A stretch of 64,000 nucleotides of DNA from Collimonas antrihumi (GTDB lineage Bacteria; Pseudomonadota; Gammaproteobacteria; Burkholderiales; Burkholderiaceae_D): NCBI RefSeq assembly GCF_018304965.1, contig NZ_JAGQED010000001.1:62001-126000 (forward strand), written 5' to 3'. Made by a program: the position numbers and the translations under genes. The notes under the pieces were generated by a model that had not been told where the DNA came from, ran no database searches, and worked only from the letters and a program-made list of their open reading frames with translations. Numbering within the stretch: the first letter of the stretch is position 1; each line of letters starts with the position of its first letter. Of this stretch, positions 1-9,190 are shown piece after piece.

Positions 1-62
1 ATTACTGACATAAACATAAATTTAGCAGTAGTGAAATAACCCTGGATATACGAGGAGACAAT

Positions 63-1100
63 ATGAAGTTCAGCTGGAAGCAGTTTGGCATCGCCCTTTG
101 CCTGTTCTTGGCGGGATACCTGACATTCAATGGAAAATTGTTTGCGCAGACCCCGGAGAAAACCAAAGTGGCCATCGCGGTGGGTGGCAAAAACCTGTTC
201 TATTACCTGCCGCTGACGATTGCCGAGCAGCTCGGTTATTTCAAGGATGAAGGCCTGGATGTGACGATTTCCGATTTCGCCGGCGGCGCCAAAGCGCTGC
301 AGGCGCTGATCGGCGGCAGCGCCGACGTGGTCTCCGGTGCGTTCGAACACACCATCAGCATGCAGGCCAAGAATCAGCACATCACCGCATTCGTGCTGCA
401 GGGCCGGGCGCCGCAAATCGTTATGGGCGTGTCCAACAAGACCATGCCCAACTATAAGTCGATTGCCGATCTGAAAGGCAAGAAGATCGGCGTTACCGCG
501 CCGGGTTCCTCGACCAGCATGATGTCCAACTTCGTCTTGGCCAAGGGCGGCCTGAAACCGACCGACGTCTCTTACATCGGCGTGGGCGCCTCGGCCGGCG
601 CATTGTCGGCGCTGCGCACCGGTTCCATCGACGTGATCGTCAATCTCGATCCGCTGATCACCATGATGCAGCACAATAATGAGATCAGGATCATTGCCGA
701 CACACGCACATTGAAAGATACCAATGCCGTGTTTGGCGGCCCTATGCCGGCAGCCACCTTGTACGCCTCCGCCGATTTCATCAAGAAATACCCGAATACC
801 ACGCAAGCTCTGACCAACGCCATGGTGCGCGCCCTGAAATGGCTGCAAAAAGCTGGACCGTCGGACATCGTCAAAGCGGTGCCGGAGAACTATCAGCTGG
901 GTGACCGTGCCTTGTACATCGAAGCTTTCATGAAAGTGCGCGAGGCGCTGTCACCGGACGGTACGATTCCTGACGCCGGCCCGAAAGTCGCGCTGCACGC
1001 ATTGGAAGCATTCGATCCTGAGCTGGCCGGCAAGAATATCGATCTGTCGCAAACTTATACCAATGAGTTTGTAAAAAAGGCCAACGCCAAGTACAAATGA
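63..1100 (+). CDS. ABC transporter substrate-binding protein, NMT1/SsuA/TauA type
   Basis: 345-residue periplasmic solute-binding protein. Residues 1-29 form a signal peptide (basic start, hydrophobic core, ending ..KLFAQ). The mature part has the class II binding-protein layout of nitrate/sulfonate/pyrimidine-precursor importers: an early segment where a substrate loop is expected (GGKNLFYYLPLTIAEQLGYF), then the conserved 'DLKGKKIGVTAPGSST' region. The start has a good ribosome site (gaggag, 51-56). The ATPase and permease follow on the same strand, so the three genes form one importer. The ligand cannot be read from the sequence. The downstream molybdenum hydroxylase suggests an aromatic or N-heterocyclic compound, which is inference only. 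Confidence 0.88.
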   Translation: MKFSWKQFGIALCLFLAGYLTFNGKLFAQTPEKTKVAIAVGGKNLFYYLPLTIAEQLGYFKDEGLDVTISDFAGGAKALQALIGGSADVVSGAFEHTISMQAKNQHITAFVLQGRAPQIVMGVSNKTMPNYKSIADLKGKKIGVTAPGSSTSMMSNFVLAKGGLKPTDVSYIGVGASAGALSALRTGSIDVIVNLDPLITMMQHNNEIRIIADTRTLKDTNAVFGGPMPAATLYASADFIKKYPNTTQALTNAMVRALKWLQKAGPSDIVKAVPENYQLGDRALYIEAFMKVREALSPDGTIPDAGPKVALHALEAFDPELAGKNIDLSQTYTNEFVKKANAKYK

Positions 1101-1105
1101 TACGG

Positions 1106-1198
1106 GTAGGGTGGGCAAGGTTTTTGCCCACGCGTGACCTCAAATTCGTCGCCATGCTTATGTCGATACCGCGTGGGCAAAAACCTTGCCCGCCCTAC
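1106..1198. repeat. Palindromic intergenic repeat (GTAGGGTGGGCA family), copy 1
   Basis: About 93 bp bounded by 29-bp inverted arms that begin gtagggtgggcaaggttt and end with the complement, one mismatch apart. Each arm can fold into its own small hairpin (tgggcaa..ttgccca). It fills the gap between the binding-protein and ATPase genes. Related copies lie at 12981, 30108, 39542 and 52691. Confidence 0.85.
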
Positions 1199-1230
1199 CA
1201 GTCAGTAGCAAGAAGTCAATCCCTACTCCC

Positions 1231-2040
1231 ATGATTCCAGCTCTCCATCTCGACAACGTCAGTTGTACCTTCATCTCCAAAGACGATCGGTCCCAGCGTT
1301 ACACCGCAGTAGCTGACACCAATTTGTCGATTGCACCGGGCGAATTCGTTTCCGTGGTCGGGCCGACCGGTTGCGGTAAGTCGACCTTGCTGAATGTCGG
1401 CGCCGGTTTGCTGCAGCCTTCATCCGGCAGCGTCAAGGTGTTTGGCGAGCCGCTGCTCGGCATCAACCGCCGCGCCGGTTATATGTTCCAGGCTGAAGCG
1501 CTGATGCCGTGGCGCAGTGCGCTGCAAAATGTCATCGCCGGCTTGCAGTATCGGGAAACCGATGAAGCCAAGGCGCGCCAGCTGGGTGAGGAATGGCTGG
1601 CGCGAGTCGGCTTGCAAGGCTTTGGCGACCGTTATCCGCATCAGCTCTCGGGCGGCATGCGCAAGCGGGTGGCGCTGGCGCAGACCTTGATTCTGGATCC
1701 CGACATCATCCTGATGGATGAACCGTTTTCAGCATTGGATATCCAGACCCGGCAACTGATGGAAAACGAAGTGCTGGACCTGTGGAGCGCCAAACGCAAG
1801 GCGGTACTGTTCATTACCCACGATCTGGATGAGGCGATCGCCATGTCGGACCGGGTGGTGGTGCTGTCAGCCGGGCCGGGAACCCATCCGATCGGCGAGT
1901 TCGTGATTGATTTGCCGCGCCCGCGCGATGTGGCTGAAATCCGTAACGAGCCGCGTTTTGTCGAGCTGCACCAGCAGATCTGGAGCGTGCTGCGCGACGA
2001 AGTGTTGAAGGGTTATCAGCAGCAAAAGAAAGTCGCTTAA
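1231..2040 (+). CDS. ABC transporter ATP-binding protein, SsuB/TauB type
   Basis: 269-residue cytoplasmic ATPase energising the importer with the 63-1100 and 2206-3057 products. Walker A GPTGCGKST is at residues 44-52, the Q-loop near YMFQ (84-87), the signature LSGGM at 139-143, Walker B ILMDEP at about 160-165, and the switch histidine in 'LFITHDLDEA'. ATG at 1231 is chosen over the in-frame ATG at 1186 because the extra 15 codons come from the end of the palindromic repeat at 1106-1198. Length and motifs are those of the nitrate/sulfonate/taurine subfamily. Confidence 0.88.
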   Translation: MIPALHLDNVSCTFISKDDRSQRYTAVADTNLSIAPGEFVSVVGPTGCGKSTLLNVGAGLLQPSSGSVKVFGEPLLGINRRAGYMFQAEALMPWRSALQNVIAGLQYRETDEAKARQLGEEWLARVGLQGFGDRYPHQLSGGMRKRVALAQTLILDPDIILMDEPFSALDIQTRQLMENEVLDLWSAKRKAVLFITHDLDEAIAMSDRVVVLSAGPGTHPIGEFVIDLPRPRDVAEIRNEPRFVELHQQIWSVLRDEVLKGYQQQKKVA

Positions 2041-2076
2041 GGGCAGCTCGAATAGCCCTATTACGTCTCGGCGACC

Positions 2077-2148
2077 CCGTCATTCCCGCGAACGCGGGAA
2101 TCTATTTTAAATTAGTAACTTGGATCCCCGCGTTCGCGGGGATGACGG
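2077..2148. repeat. REP-like inverted repeat, 72 bp
   Basis: Two arms, ccgtcattcccgcgaacgcg and the near complement of it ending gggatgacgg, around an AT-rich centre. Each arm contains the cccgcgaacgcggg palindrome that also forms the core of the larger elements at 20966 and 46594. It lies between the ATPase and permease genes of one operon and may affect their relative expression. Confidence 0.8.
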
Positions 2149-2205
2149 AGTTTTTAGAAGTCGCTGTAACAACGGGATCTGGAATAACAAGGATAAAACG
2201 GAACC

Positions 2206-3057
2206 ATGTGGAAAGCCATCAAGCCGAATTATAAGAATCTGCGGGTATATCAAGTCTTGGTACTGGTGATATTTTTCTTCATCTGGCACCTGGCGACGCG
2301 CAATCCGCAAACGGCATTTTTCTTCGGCGAGCCGATCAAGGTGCTGCAACGTGTCTGGCAGTGGTTTACTGTCGGCAGCGGGTCACTCGAAGTCGGTTTC
2401 GGCGACCACACCTGGTTCACGCTGACGTTCCCGGCGGAGATTTATTCGCACCTGCTGATCACCCTGACCGAGACCATGCTGGCATTTGGCATAGGCACGA
2501 TATTCGGTCTTGGCGTCGGTTTATGGCTAGCCCTGTCGCCTTTGACGTCGGCCATTCTGGACCCTTACATCAAAGCGTCGAACGCGATGCCGCGGGTGAT
2601 CCTGGCGCCGATTTTTGCGATGTGGTTCGGACTCGGCATCTGGTCCAAGGTGGCGCTGGCGGTGACGCTGGTATTTTTCATCGTGTTTTTCAACGTCTAT
2701 CAAGGCGTCAGGGAAGTCAGCCCGGTGGTGCTCGCCAATGCCCGCATGCTAGGCGCCAACCAGCGCCAGCTGTTGCGCACGGTGTACCTGCCGTCAGCCA
2801 CTTCCTGGGTGTTTTCCAGTCTGCATACCTCGGTCGGGCTGGCTTTCGTCGGTGTAATCGTCGGTGAATACCTCGGTTCGGCACGAGGTGTCGGCTACCT
2901 GATCTTGCAAGCCGAAGGTGCGTTCGACATCAATACCGTGTTTGCCGGGATTCTGGTGCTGACTGCCTTTGCGCTGGTGCTCGATACGGTGGTGGGGATG
3001 ATCGAAAAACGTTTGATGAAGTGGCAACCCAAGAGTGGCGAGACCGAGCGCTTGTGA
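2206..3057 (+). CDS. ABC transporter permease, SsuC/TauC type
   Basis: 283-residue inner-membrane protein of the BPD_transp_1 fold. About six hydrophobic segments are visible (residues ~17-33, 84-110, 125-145, 150-170, 205-225, 240-265). The cytoplasmic coupling loop (EAA-like) is the stretch around 'EVSPVVLANARMLGANQ' at about 171-187. It completes the importer with the 63 and 1231 genes. The start follows a 'aaggataaaacgg' leader. A 303-bp gap follows (3058-3360); it is AT-rich at 3121-3180 with the palindrome AATTATTCCAATAATT (3132-3147) and a small hairpin at 3308-3330, the likely promoter region of the next operon. Confidence 0.87.
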   Translation: MWKAIKPNYKNLRVYQVLVLVIFFFIWHLATRNPQTAFFFGEPIKVLQRVWQWFTVGSGSLEVGFGDHTWFTLTFPAEIYSHLLITLTETMLAFGIGTIFGLGVGLWLALSPLTSAILDPYIKASNAMPRVILAPIFAMWFGLGIWSKVALAVTLVFFIVFFNVYQGVREVSPVVLANARMLGANQRQLLRTVYLPSATSWVFSSLHTSVGLAFVGVIVGEYLGSARGVGYLILQAEGAFDINTVFAGILVLTAFALVLDTVVGMIEKRLMKWQPKSGETERL

Positions 3058-3360
3058 GTAGCGCAGCGATCGGTTGCCGATCGATGATTTGCTTTCAAGT
3101 AAAAAATCGGCTGTCGCTGTGCATTTTTAACAATTATTCCAATAATTATTTCATTTAATAGATACAAAACACATTACGAAAGCCGTCAAATCATCTATTC
3201 TCATCATGTCATCTTGATTATGTTGCTGGTTCTCCAACGTTATAAAATGCCGACCCCCAGATGAATGCCCGGCAGGGGCTTTTGATGGATCCGATGAGCA
3301 TCTGTAACAACCGCTAGCGAACGACGGTTGGGTTGCTCCTTGGCTTTTGAGGAGAAATAC

Positions 3361-6189
3361 ATGACAAAACTCGACCTTTCGCGTCGCAGTTTTTTGAAGG
3401 CTAGCGTAGTGGCCGGTGTGTCGGTTTACGTAGCGCCTATCGGTGGCAAAGCATTTGCTGCCTTGTTCGAAGAAAAAATCCTGACGCCCATCCAGTGGGA
3501 TAGCAGCAACGGCCAGGTCAAATTCCGTATCGATGGTATTGCCAAGGTGACCGGCGCCAAGGTCTTCGCGCGCGATGTACGCGCGCGCGACATGCCGCAC
3601 TGGCCGAACCAGCAGGCGCATGCATTCATCCTGCGCGCCACCAAGGCCGACCGCAATTTCCTCGGCTTTGACCTGGGGTTGCTCGGCGACGAACTGAAGC
3701 CGGACCGGGTAGTCACTGCCGCCGACCTGGCGCGGGACGGCGTGGCGTTCCCGGCGTTTTACGGCGAAGACATGCTGCTGCCGGCCGGTAAGACGCCAGC
3801 CTACCTGGGGCATGCCGTAGCGATCCTGATCTATAACGATTTCGCCCGTTTCCGCTTTGCCAAAGACAAGCTGCAGTTCAAGGATGAAATCATCCAGTAC
3901 GGTCCGGTGACCGGCCCGCTGGAGCGCGATCCGTGGGGCACCTTCCGCTTCGTGCGGGTAGGCGGCGCGACATCGTTCGACGATGACGTCTTTTCCAGCC
4001 TGAAGAATGCGCCGGTATTCCCGAGCATGATGCGCAAGCACCAGCCGGTATGGCCGGACGGCCAGGAACATGGCAAGCTGGGTGGGCAGGGCATGTTTTA
4101 CGCGGCCCGGATCCAGGAGGAACTGGATCACCCGCCGGCCGACTGGCTGGTCATGGAGCGCGACTACAACACGCAGTCGATAGATACCGCGGCGCTGGAA
4201 CCAGACAATGCCAATTGCTGGTACGACAGCGCCAACCAGGCCCTGCACATGGTGGTGCCGACCCAGTCGCCAAGCGAAGTGGTGGCGAGTGCCATCGAGA
4301 TGATGAAGAAGGGCAAATTCCCGCTCAAGCAGTTGTTCCTCCATCCTTGCTACACGGTCGGTTACGGCTCCAAGGATCACTACAATTTTCCGTTCTACGG
4401 CCTGGTGACCGCGCTCTATGCTGACGGTAAACCGGTGCGGCTGGCGAATGACCGCTACGAACAGTTCCAGACTTCGATCAAGCGTCACGCCTTCAAGATG
4501 CACTACCGCATCGCGGTCGACCGCAAGACCGGTTTGCTGCAATCGTTCAAAGGCGAGTTCGAAGCCAATGGCGGCGGCCGCGCCAACTTCTCGCCATCGG
4601 TAGCGATGGTGGGCGCTACCGCGGCGCAATCGATTTATTATTTCCCGAAAAACGACCTGGCCGCTGTCGCCATCGCTACACGTGCGATTGACGCCGGTTC
4701 GGCGCGTGGCTACGGCACGCTGCAAAGTATGGCGGCGACAGAGATGATGATCGACGAAATGGCGGAAAAGCTCGGTCTCGACGCCATCGATTTCCGCCTG
4801 ACGAATGCGCTGCGCTCTGGCATGAAAAATACCCAGGGAGCGATTCCTGCCGGCGCGATCCGGGTTGACGAAGTGCTGCAGAAAGCCAAAAGCCATCCTT
4901 TGTGGATCAATCGCGCCAAGAAAAAAACGGAATACGAAGCCGCCCATCCGGGCTATCGCTACGGCGTCGGCTTTGCCTGCGTGCAGAAGGATTTCGGCAC
5001 CGGCGCCGAGACCTCGTTTGCCAAAGTGGAAATCGGCGCCGACGGCCAGATTCATCTGTCGCACAGCGGTGCTGAAATCGGCACCGGCATGTCGACTTCG
5101 CAAGCGCTCGCTTGCGCCAAGTGGCTGGGCAAACCGGCGCATGAAGTGCGTACCTCTGTGACCGACTGGGGCGATCTGCCGGTGGTCACCAGCGGCGATC
5201 CCTACATCATGAGCCAGGCCGAGCAAGACAAGCTGGCCGCCAATCCGCGCTGGTCGCCGGGGTATGTCTCGCCATCCAGCGCCACCAATTCGGCTTTCTA
5301 CTTCACCCACAGCACGCGTGAAGCGGCGCGGGTGGTCTTCATGCACGGCCTGTGGCCGGCGGCGATGGCGATCTGGAGCACCGGCATCGGCGGTGGCCAG
5401 GCTGCACCGCTGGTAGTGCGGGTTGAAGATGCGCGCTGGGTCGACGGCAAGTTGTCCGCCGCCGGCCTGGAAGCGTTGCCTTATGACCAATTGGTGAAGA
5501 AAGCCCATGAGCTTGGGCTGGTGACCGGCGCCACCGTGCATGTCTTCAATCGCTGGCAATGGGCTGAAGCCGAGTTCGAGATTCTCGGCAATGTGGTGCG
5601 GATCCCGCTTGACGGTTTATCGGTGCATTATGGCGACGGCGCCGACAAGGCACGCAAAGCCAAGATGAGCACCGCCGGCGGTTACGAAGTACTCAATCGC
5701 AAGAAAGTATTCATCCCGCCGACCCAGCGCAATAACGCTGCCGTGACTTACTACAGCGCAGTCGGCACACTGGTCGAACTGGCGGTGCACGAAGCCAGCG
5801 GCAAGGTCGAGTTGCTGACGCATCACTCGATCATGGAATGCGGCAATCAGCTATCGCCGCAACTGGTTTCCGGGCAGCTGCAGGGCGGTTTGGCGATGGG
5901 CATCGGCCACGCCCTGCACGAATATCTGCCGCTCTATGAAGACGGACCGGGTAACGGCAGCTGGAACTTCAATCGCTATGAGCTGCCGCGCGCCAAGGAT
6001 GTCGCGGTATGGACCCAAACCGGCGAGGTGCTGCCGCCGCTGACCGAGACCGATCCGCCCAAGGGCATCGCCGAAGTGGTGATGATTCCGGTAGTTGGCG
6101 CCATCGTCAACGGCATCGCCCACGCCATCGGCCATCGCTTCACCGATCTGCCGGTAACTCAACAAAAAATTCAGGAGGCTCTGGCATGA
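3361..6189 (+). CDS. Molybdopterin-binding large subunit, xanthine dehydrogenase family, Tat-exported
   Basis: 942-residue molybdenum hydroxylase large subunit. The N-terminus carries a twin-arginine signal (SRRSFLKAS, residues 6-14) followed by a hydrophobic stretch, so the enzyme acts in the periplasm. The remaining sequence has the molybdopterin-binding layout: an early 'KVTGAKVFARD' block, mid blocks rich in GGG and 'ARGYGTLQ', and a C-terminal 'KGIAE' whose Glu905 fits the catalytic glutamate of the family. It resembles isoquinoline 1-oxidoreductase and nicotinate/aldehyde dehydrogenase large subunits rather than cytoplasmic XdhB. ATG at 3361 is preferred (gaggag 8 bp upstream) over the in-frame ATG at 3328. 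The stop overlaps the next start by 4 bp (ATGA). Substrate unknown. Confidence 0.9.
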   Translation: MTKLDLSRRSFLKASVVAGVSVYVAPIGGKAFAALFEEKILTPIQWDSSNGQVKFRIDGIAKVTGAKVFARDVRARDMPHWPNQQAHAFILRATKADRNFLGFDLGLLGDELKPDRVVTAADLARDGVAFPAFYGEDMLLPAGKTPAYLGHAVAILIYNDFARFRFAKDKLQFKDEIIQYGPVTGPLERDPWGTFRFVRVGGATSFDDDVFSSLKNAPVFPSMMRKHQPVWPDGQEHGKLGGQGMFYAARIQEELDHPPADWLVMERDYNTQSIDTAALEPDNANCWYDSANQALHMVVPTQSPSEVVASAIEMMKKGKFPLKQLFLHPCYTVGYGSKDHYNFPFYGLVTALYADGKPVRLANDRYEQFQTSIKRHAFKMHYRIAVDRKTGLLQSFKGEFEANGGGRANFSPSVAMVGATAAQSIYYFPKNDLAAVAIATRAIDAGSARGYGTLQSMAATEMMIDEMAEKLGLDAIDFRLTNALRSGMKNTQGAIPAGAIRVDEVLQKAKSHPLWINRAKKKTEYEAAHPGYRYGVGFACVQKDFGTGAETSFAKVEIGADGQIHLSHSGAEIGTGMSTSQALACAKWLGKPAHEVRTSVTDWGDLPVVTSGDPYIMSQAEQDKLAANPRWSPGYVSPSSATNSAFYFTHSTREAARVVFMHGLWPAAMAIWSTGIGGGQAAPLVVRVEDARWVDGKLSAAGLEALPYDQLVKKAHELGLVTGATVHVFNRWQWAEAEFEILGNVVRIPLDGLSVHYGDGADKARKAKMSTAGGYEVLNRKKVFIPPTQRNNAAVTYYSAVGTLVELAVHEASGKVELLTHHSIMECGNQLSPQLVSGQLQGGLAMGIGHALHEYLPLYEDGPGNGSWNFNRYELPRAKDVAVWTQTGEVLPPLTETDPPKGIAEVVMIPVVGAIVNGIAHAIGHRFTDLPVTQQKIQEALA

Positions 6190-6737
6190 GCATGACTACC
6201 CACCCCATCACCATGCATATCAACGGCAAGCCGGTCGGCCCGGTGCCGGTGCCGGACGGCATCATGATGATCGATTTCCTGCACGAATACCTGGACCTGA
6301 CCGGCTCGCGCCTGGGTTGCGGCCAGGGTGTTTGCCGCGCTTGCGTGGTGATTCTCGACAAGCCGGACGGCACCAGCGAAGAAGTGCGTTCCTGCATCAC
6401 CGGCGCGCATTTTTTCGAAGGCAAGAAAGTGCGTACCGTGGAGGGTCACGCCCAGCGCAACGAGCAGGGCGAAGTGGTAGCGTTGTCGCCGATCCAGCAA
6501 AAATTCCTTGAACATTACAGCTTCCAGTGCGGCTACTGTACCCCGGGCTTCGTCAATGCCGCCACGGTGTTGCTGGAAAAACTGAAACGCCAGCCGGTCG
6601 GCAAGGACCAGCTCGATCAAGCCATTACTGACGGATTGAACGATCATATCTGCCGTTGCACCGGCTACGTGCGCTACTTCGAAGCGGTCAAGGAAGTGGC
6701 GCTGACAACGCCTGGACTGGTAAAGGATGCCAAGTGA
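6186..6737 (+). CDS. (2Fe-2S)-binding subunit of molybdenum hydroxylase
   Basis: 183-residue iron-sulfur subunit that passes electrons from the molybdenum centre to the cytochrome. The plant-ferredoxin-like cluster is bound by C45, C50, C53 and C70; the second cluster by the CGYC pair (C115, C118) and CRC (C156, C158). It has no signal of its own, so it is probably carried through the Tat system bound to the large subunit. The start ATG overlaps the large-subunit stop, and its stop overlaps the cytochrome start (TGATG), indicating translational coupling. IorA/NicA-like in size and motif order. Confidence 0.92.
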   Translation: MSMTTHPITMHINGKPVGPVPVPDGIMMIDFLHEYLDLTGSRLGCGQGVCRACVVILDKPDGTSEEVRSCITGAHFFEGKKVRTVEGHAQRNEQGEVVALSPIQQKFLEHYSFQCGYCTPGFVNAATVLLEKLKRQPVGKDQLDQAITDGLNDHICRCTGYVRYFEAVKEVALTTPGLVKDAK

Positions 6738-8017
6738 TGACTAAGGTCCGATATCTCCGCAATGCATTGCGCATTGCGGCGGCTCCGCTGCTGGCGGCCG
6801 CGTTGTTGGCGGCTTGCGATGGCAGCAGCAGTTCAGCCGCCCAGGCCGCCAGCCAAAGCGCAGTCAAGCCAGGCAGCGCCGATCAGTTGGCCCTCGGGCG
6901 TTACCTGACCAATGCTGCCGATTGCGCCGCCTGCCACACCACCGCCACTGGTGCAGCGTTCGCCGGCGGGGTCGAGTTGGCTTCGCCGTTCGGCAAATTC
7001 TACGGTTCCAACATCACGCCGGACAAGCAGCACGGCATCGGCAAATGGAGCGCCGACCAGTTTTACAAGGCTTTGCATGATGGCGTAACGCCGGACAAAC
7101 ACCTGTATCCGGCCATGCCGTACACCTCGTATCGCTCGATGACGCGCGCGGATAGCGACGCCATCTACGCCTACCTGATGCAGCAGAAGCCAGTCGCCGT
7201 GCCAAGCAAGGAGGCGGACTTGAAATTCCCGTACAACATGCGCTTCGGGATGATGTTCTGGAATGTGCCGTTCCTGAAGAATTCGCTGACTGATGCTTCA
7301 ACCGGCCAGTCCCCGGCCTGGTTGCGTGGTCAGTATCTGAGCAATGCACTCGGCCACTGCGCAGAGTGTCATTCGCCGCGCGGCGTTTTCGGCCAGCTTG
7401 ATTTGTCCAAGCCGCTGACTGGAGCTGCCCTCGGCCGCGTTGCCGCGCCGAATATCACGCCTGCCGGTTTGGCGGCGGTGGGCTGGACTGCCGCGGATTT
7501 GCAGACCTTTTTCTCGACCGGTATCGCGCCTCAGGGATCTGCCTACGGCGAGATGTTCCCTGTCGTGCATCTGAGTACGCAATACCTGAGCAAGGACGAT
7601 CTGAACGCTGTCATCACTTATCTGATGGGCGACAAGCCGCTACCGCCGGAACCAGTCAAGACCATCACCGCCGATGCGACTGAACTGGATGCCGGCAAGC
7701 GTTTGTACACCGCGGTCTGTGCCGGTTGCCATGGCTTCCAGGGCGACGGCAAGGCACACGTTGCGGTGGCGATGAAGGGTAATTCGACGGTACGCAATGC
7801 CGATCCGCACAACTTGATCGTAACCATGCTGGACGGGATTGAAGCGCAGAAATTCCCCGGCACTGAAAGCCTGCAAGACATGCCCGCTTTCAGCGGTCAG
7901 TTGAGCGACAAGGAACTGGCGCAACTGACCAATTTCCTGCGCGCTACCTGGGGTGGGCAGGCGGCCGACATCACGCCGGACCGTATCAAGGCGATGCGTC
8001 TGACGACGGCGCATTAA
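6737..8017 (+). CDS. Tri-haem cytochrome c lipoprotein, electron acceptor of the hydroxylase
   Basis: 426-residue periplasmic cytochrome. The signal peptide ends in a lipobox (LAAC, Cys27), so the mature protein is probably lipid-anchored. Three haem c sites are present: CAACH (63-67), CAECH (208-212) and CAGCH (328-332), with later Met-containing blocks as likely axial ligands. The architecture matches the cytochrome subunits of alcohol, aldehyde and nicotinate dehydrogenases that pass electrons to the respiratory chain. It is coupled to the 2Fe-2S gene by a 1-bp overlap and followed by a terminator, which closes the 3361-8017 operon. Confidence 0.92.
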   Translation: MTKVRYLRNALRIAAAPLLAAALLAACDGSSSSAAQAASQSAVKPGSADQLALGRYLTNAADCAACHTTATGAAFAGGVELASPFGKFYGSNITPDKQHGIGKWSADQFYKALHDGVTPDKHLYPAMPYTSYRSMTRADSDAIYAYLMQQKPVAVPSKEADLKFPYNMRFGMMFWNVPFLKNSLTDASTGQSPAWLRGQYLSNALGHCAECHSPRGVFGQLDLSKPLTGAALGRVAAPNITPAGLAAVGWTAADLQTFFSTGIAPQGSAYGEMFPVVHLSTQYLSKDDLNAVITYLMGDKPLPPEPVKTITADATELDAGKRLYTAVCAGCHGFQGDGKAHVAVAMKGNSTVRNADPHNLIVTMLDGIEAQKFPGTESLQDMPAFSGQLSDKELAQLTNFLRATWGGQAADITPDRIKAMRLTTAH

Positions 8018-8039
8018 GCGCCATAGAGTAGTTTCAGAG

Positions 8040-8074
8040 CAGGATCGACCGTGCAAGCGGCCGATCCTGTTTTT
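8040..8074 (+). terminator. Rho-independent terminator after the hydroxylase operon
   Basis: caggatcg pairs with cgatcctg around a GC-rich loop, followed by a run of five T. It lies 22 bp after the cytochrome stop codon. Confidence 0.8.
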
Positions 8075-8124
8075 CATTACACTGATAAAAATCCGAATAG
8101 AATCAGGCAAGGATCAAATAAGCC

Positions 8125-9144
8125 ATGAACGCAGTCGATTATCAAGTATTGAAAAGCGCTGTCAGCTGGCTGCAGCAAGGGAAGCGGGTAGCCATGGTGA
8201 CAGTAGTGCGCAACTGGGGTTCTGCGCCGCGTCCGCTTGGTTCGCTGTTTGCGATAACGGATGACGGCGATTTTACCGGCTCGGTCTCGGGCGGCTGCAT
8301 CGAAGATGACCTGATGCAGCGCTTTTCCGCAGCATTCCCGAACCAGATCGAACTAGTCCGCTACGGCATCAGCGCCGAGCAGATGCGCCGCTTCGGCCTG
8401 CCGTGTGGCGGTACGCTGGAGCTGGTGATTGAGCCGCTGACCGACGCCGCCTCGCTGACACCGCTGCTCGAAGCCGTGGCCGGGCGCCACCTGGTGCAGC
8501 GCCGCCTGAACATGCGCAGCGGCCAGGCCAGCATCGAAGCCAGCGATGCCGATTTTGCATTGCGTTTCGATGAAGAAGAACTGGTGCAGGTCTTCGGCCC
8601 GCGCTGGCGCCTGCTGATCATCGGCGCCGGCCAGGTCTCCGAATATCTGGCGCAGATGGCGCCTGCGCTGGATTTTTCAGTCTATCTGAACGACCCGCGC
8701 GAAGAGCAGCGCCGCAACTGGCAGGCCGACGGCGTGATCTGGCTGGATGGCATGCCGGACGACGCCGTGCTGGCTTTCAAGCCCGACCGCCGCACCGTGA
8801 TCGTCACGCTCAGCCATGATCCGAAAGTCGACGATATGGCGCTGATGGAAGCGCTCAAGACGGACGCTTTCTATGTCGGCGCAATCGGTTCGATGGCAAG
8901 CACCGAGGCGCGCAAGGAACGGCTGCTGACGCTGGATTTGAGCCCCGCGCAAATTGAACGCTTGCATGCACCGATAGGCTTGTCTATCCTAAGCCGTTCA
9001 CCGGCAGAGATTGCGGTATCGGTGCTGGCCGAACTGGTAATGTTGCGCAATCGCGGCAGCGTGACTGTGTCGCCATCGAGTTGTGCTGTTGGTGCCAACG
9101 GTGCTAACGGCGCCAGTGATCTACGGATGGTCGAGCGGCCTTGA
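8125..9144 (+). CDS. XdhC/CoxI-family maturation protein
   Basis: 339-residue cytoplasmic protein of the XdhC family, which binds the molybdenum cofactor and inserts the sulfurated form into hydroxylases. The N-terminal XdhC_CoxI block (residues ~15-75) includes 'GSAPRPLGS' and 'SVSGGCIEDDL'. A Rossmann-type domain follows with 'LLIIGAGQVSEYLA' (~165-178), and the C-terminal 'AIGSMAST' block is present. It lies on the same strand 107 bp after the operon, past a terminator, so it is probably a separate transcript serving that enzyme. Confidence 0.87.
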   Translation: MNAVDYQVLKSAVSWLQQGKRVAMVTVVRNWGSAPRPLGSLFAITDDGDFTGSVSGGCIEDDLMQRFSAAFPNQIELVRYGISAEQMRRFGLPCGGTLELVIEPLTDAASLTPLLEAVAGRHLVQRRLNMRSGQASIEASDADFALRFDEEELVQVFGPRWRLLIIGAGQVSEYLAQMAPALDFSVYLNDPREEQRRNWQADGVIWLDGMPDDAVLAFKPDRRTVIVTLSHDPKVDDMALMEALKTDAFYVGAIGSMASTEARKERLLTLDLSPAQIERLHAPIGLSILSRSPAEIAVSVLAELVMLRNRGSVTVSPSSCAVGANGANGASDLRMVERP

Positions 9145-9190
9145 TTGACAGGGTAGCGGGATAAATTAGCCAGGCGCCAAGGAGAAAAAC

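Noticed and set aside
2077-2148. CRISPR-like or attachment site
   Set aside because: Only two inverted arms are present with no regular direct repeats or spacers; it fits a REP-type repeat.
3151-5559. 802-codon open frame on the minus strand
   Set aside because: It is antisense to the intact molybdenum hydroxylase gene, whose domain motifs and Tat signal are clear; the reverse frame shows low-complexity His/Arg-rich sequence typical of shadow frames in GC-rich DNA.
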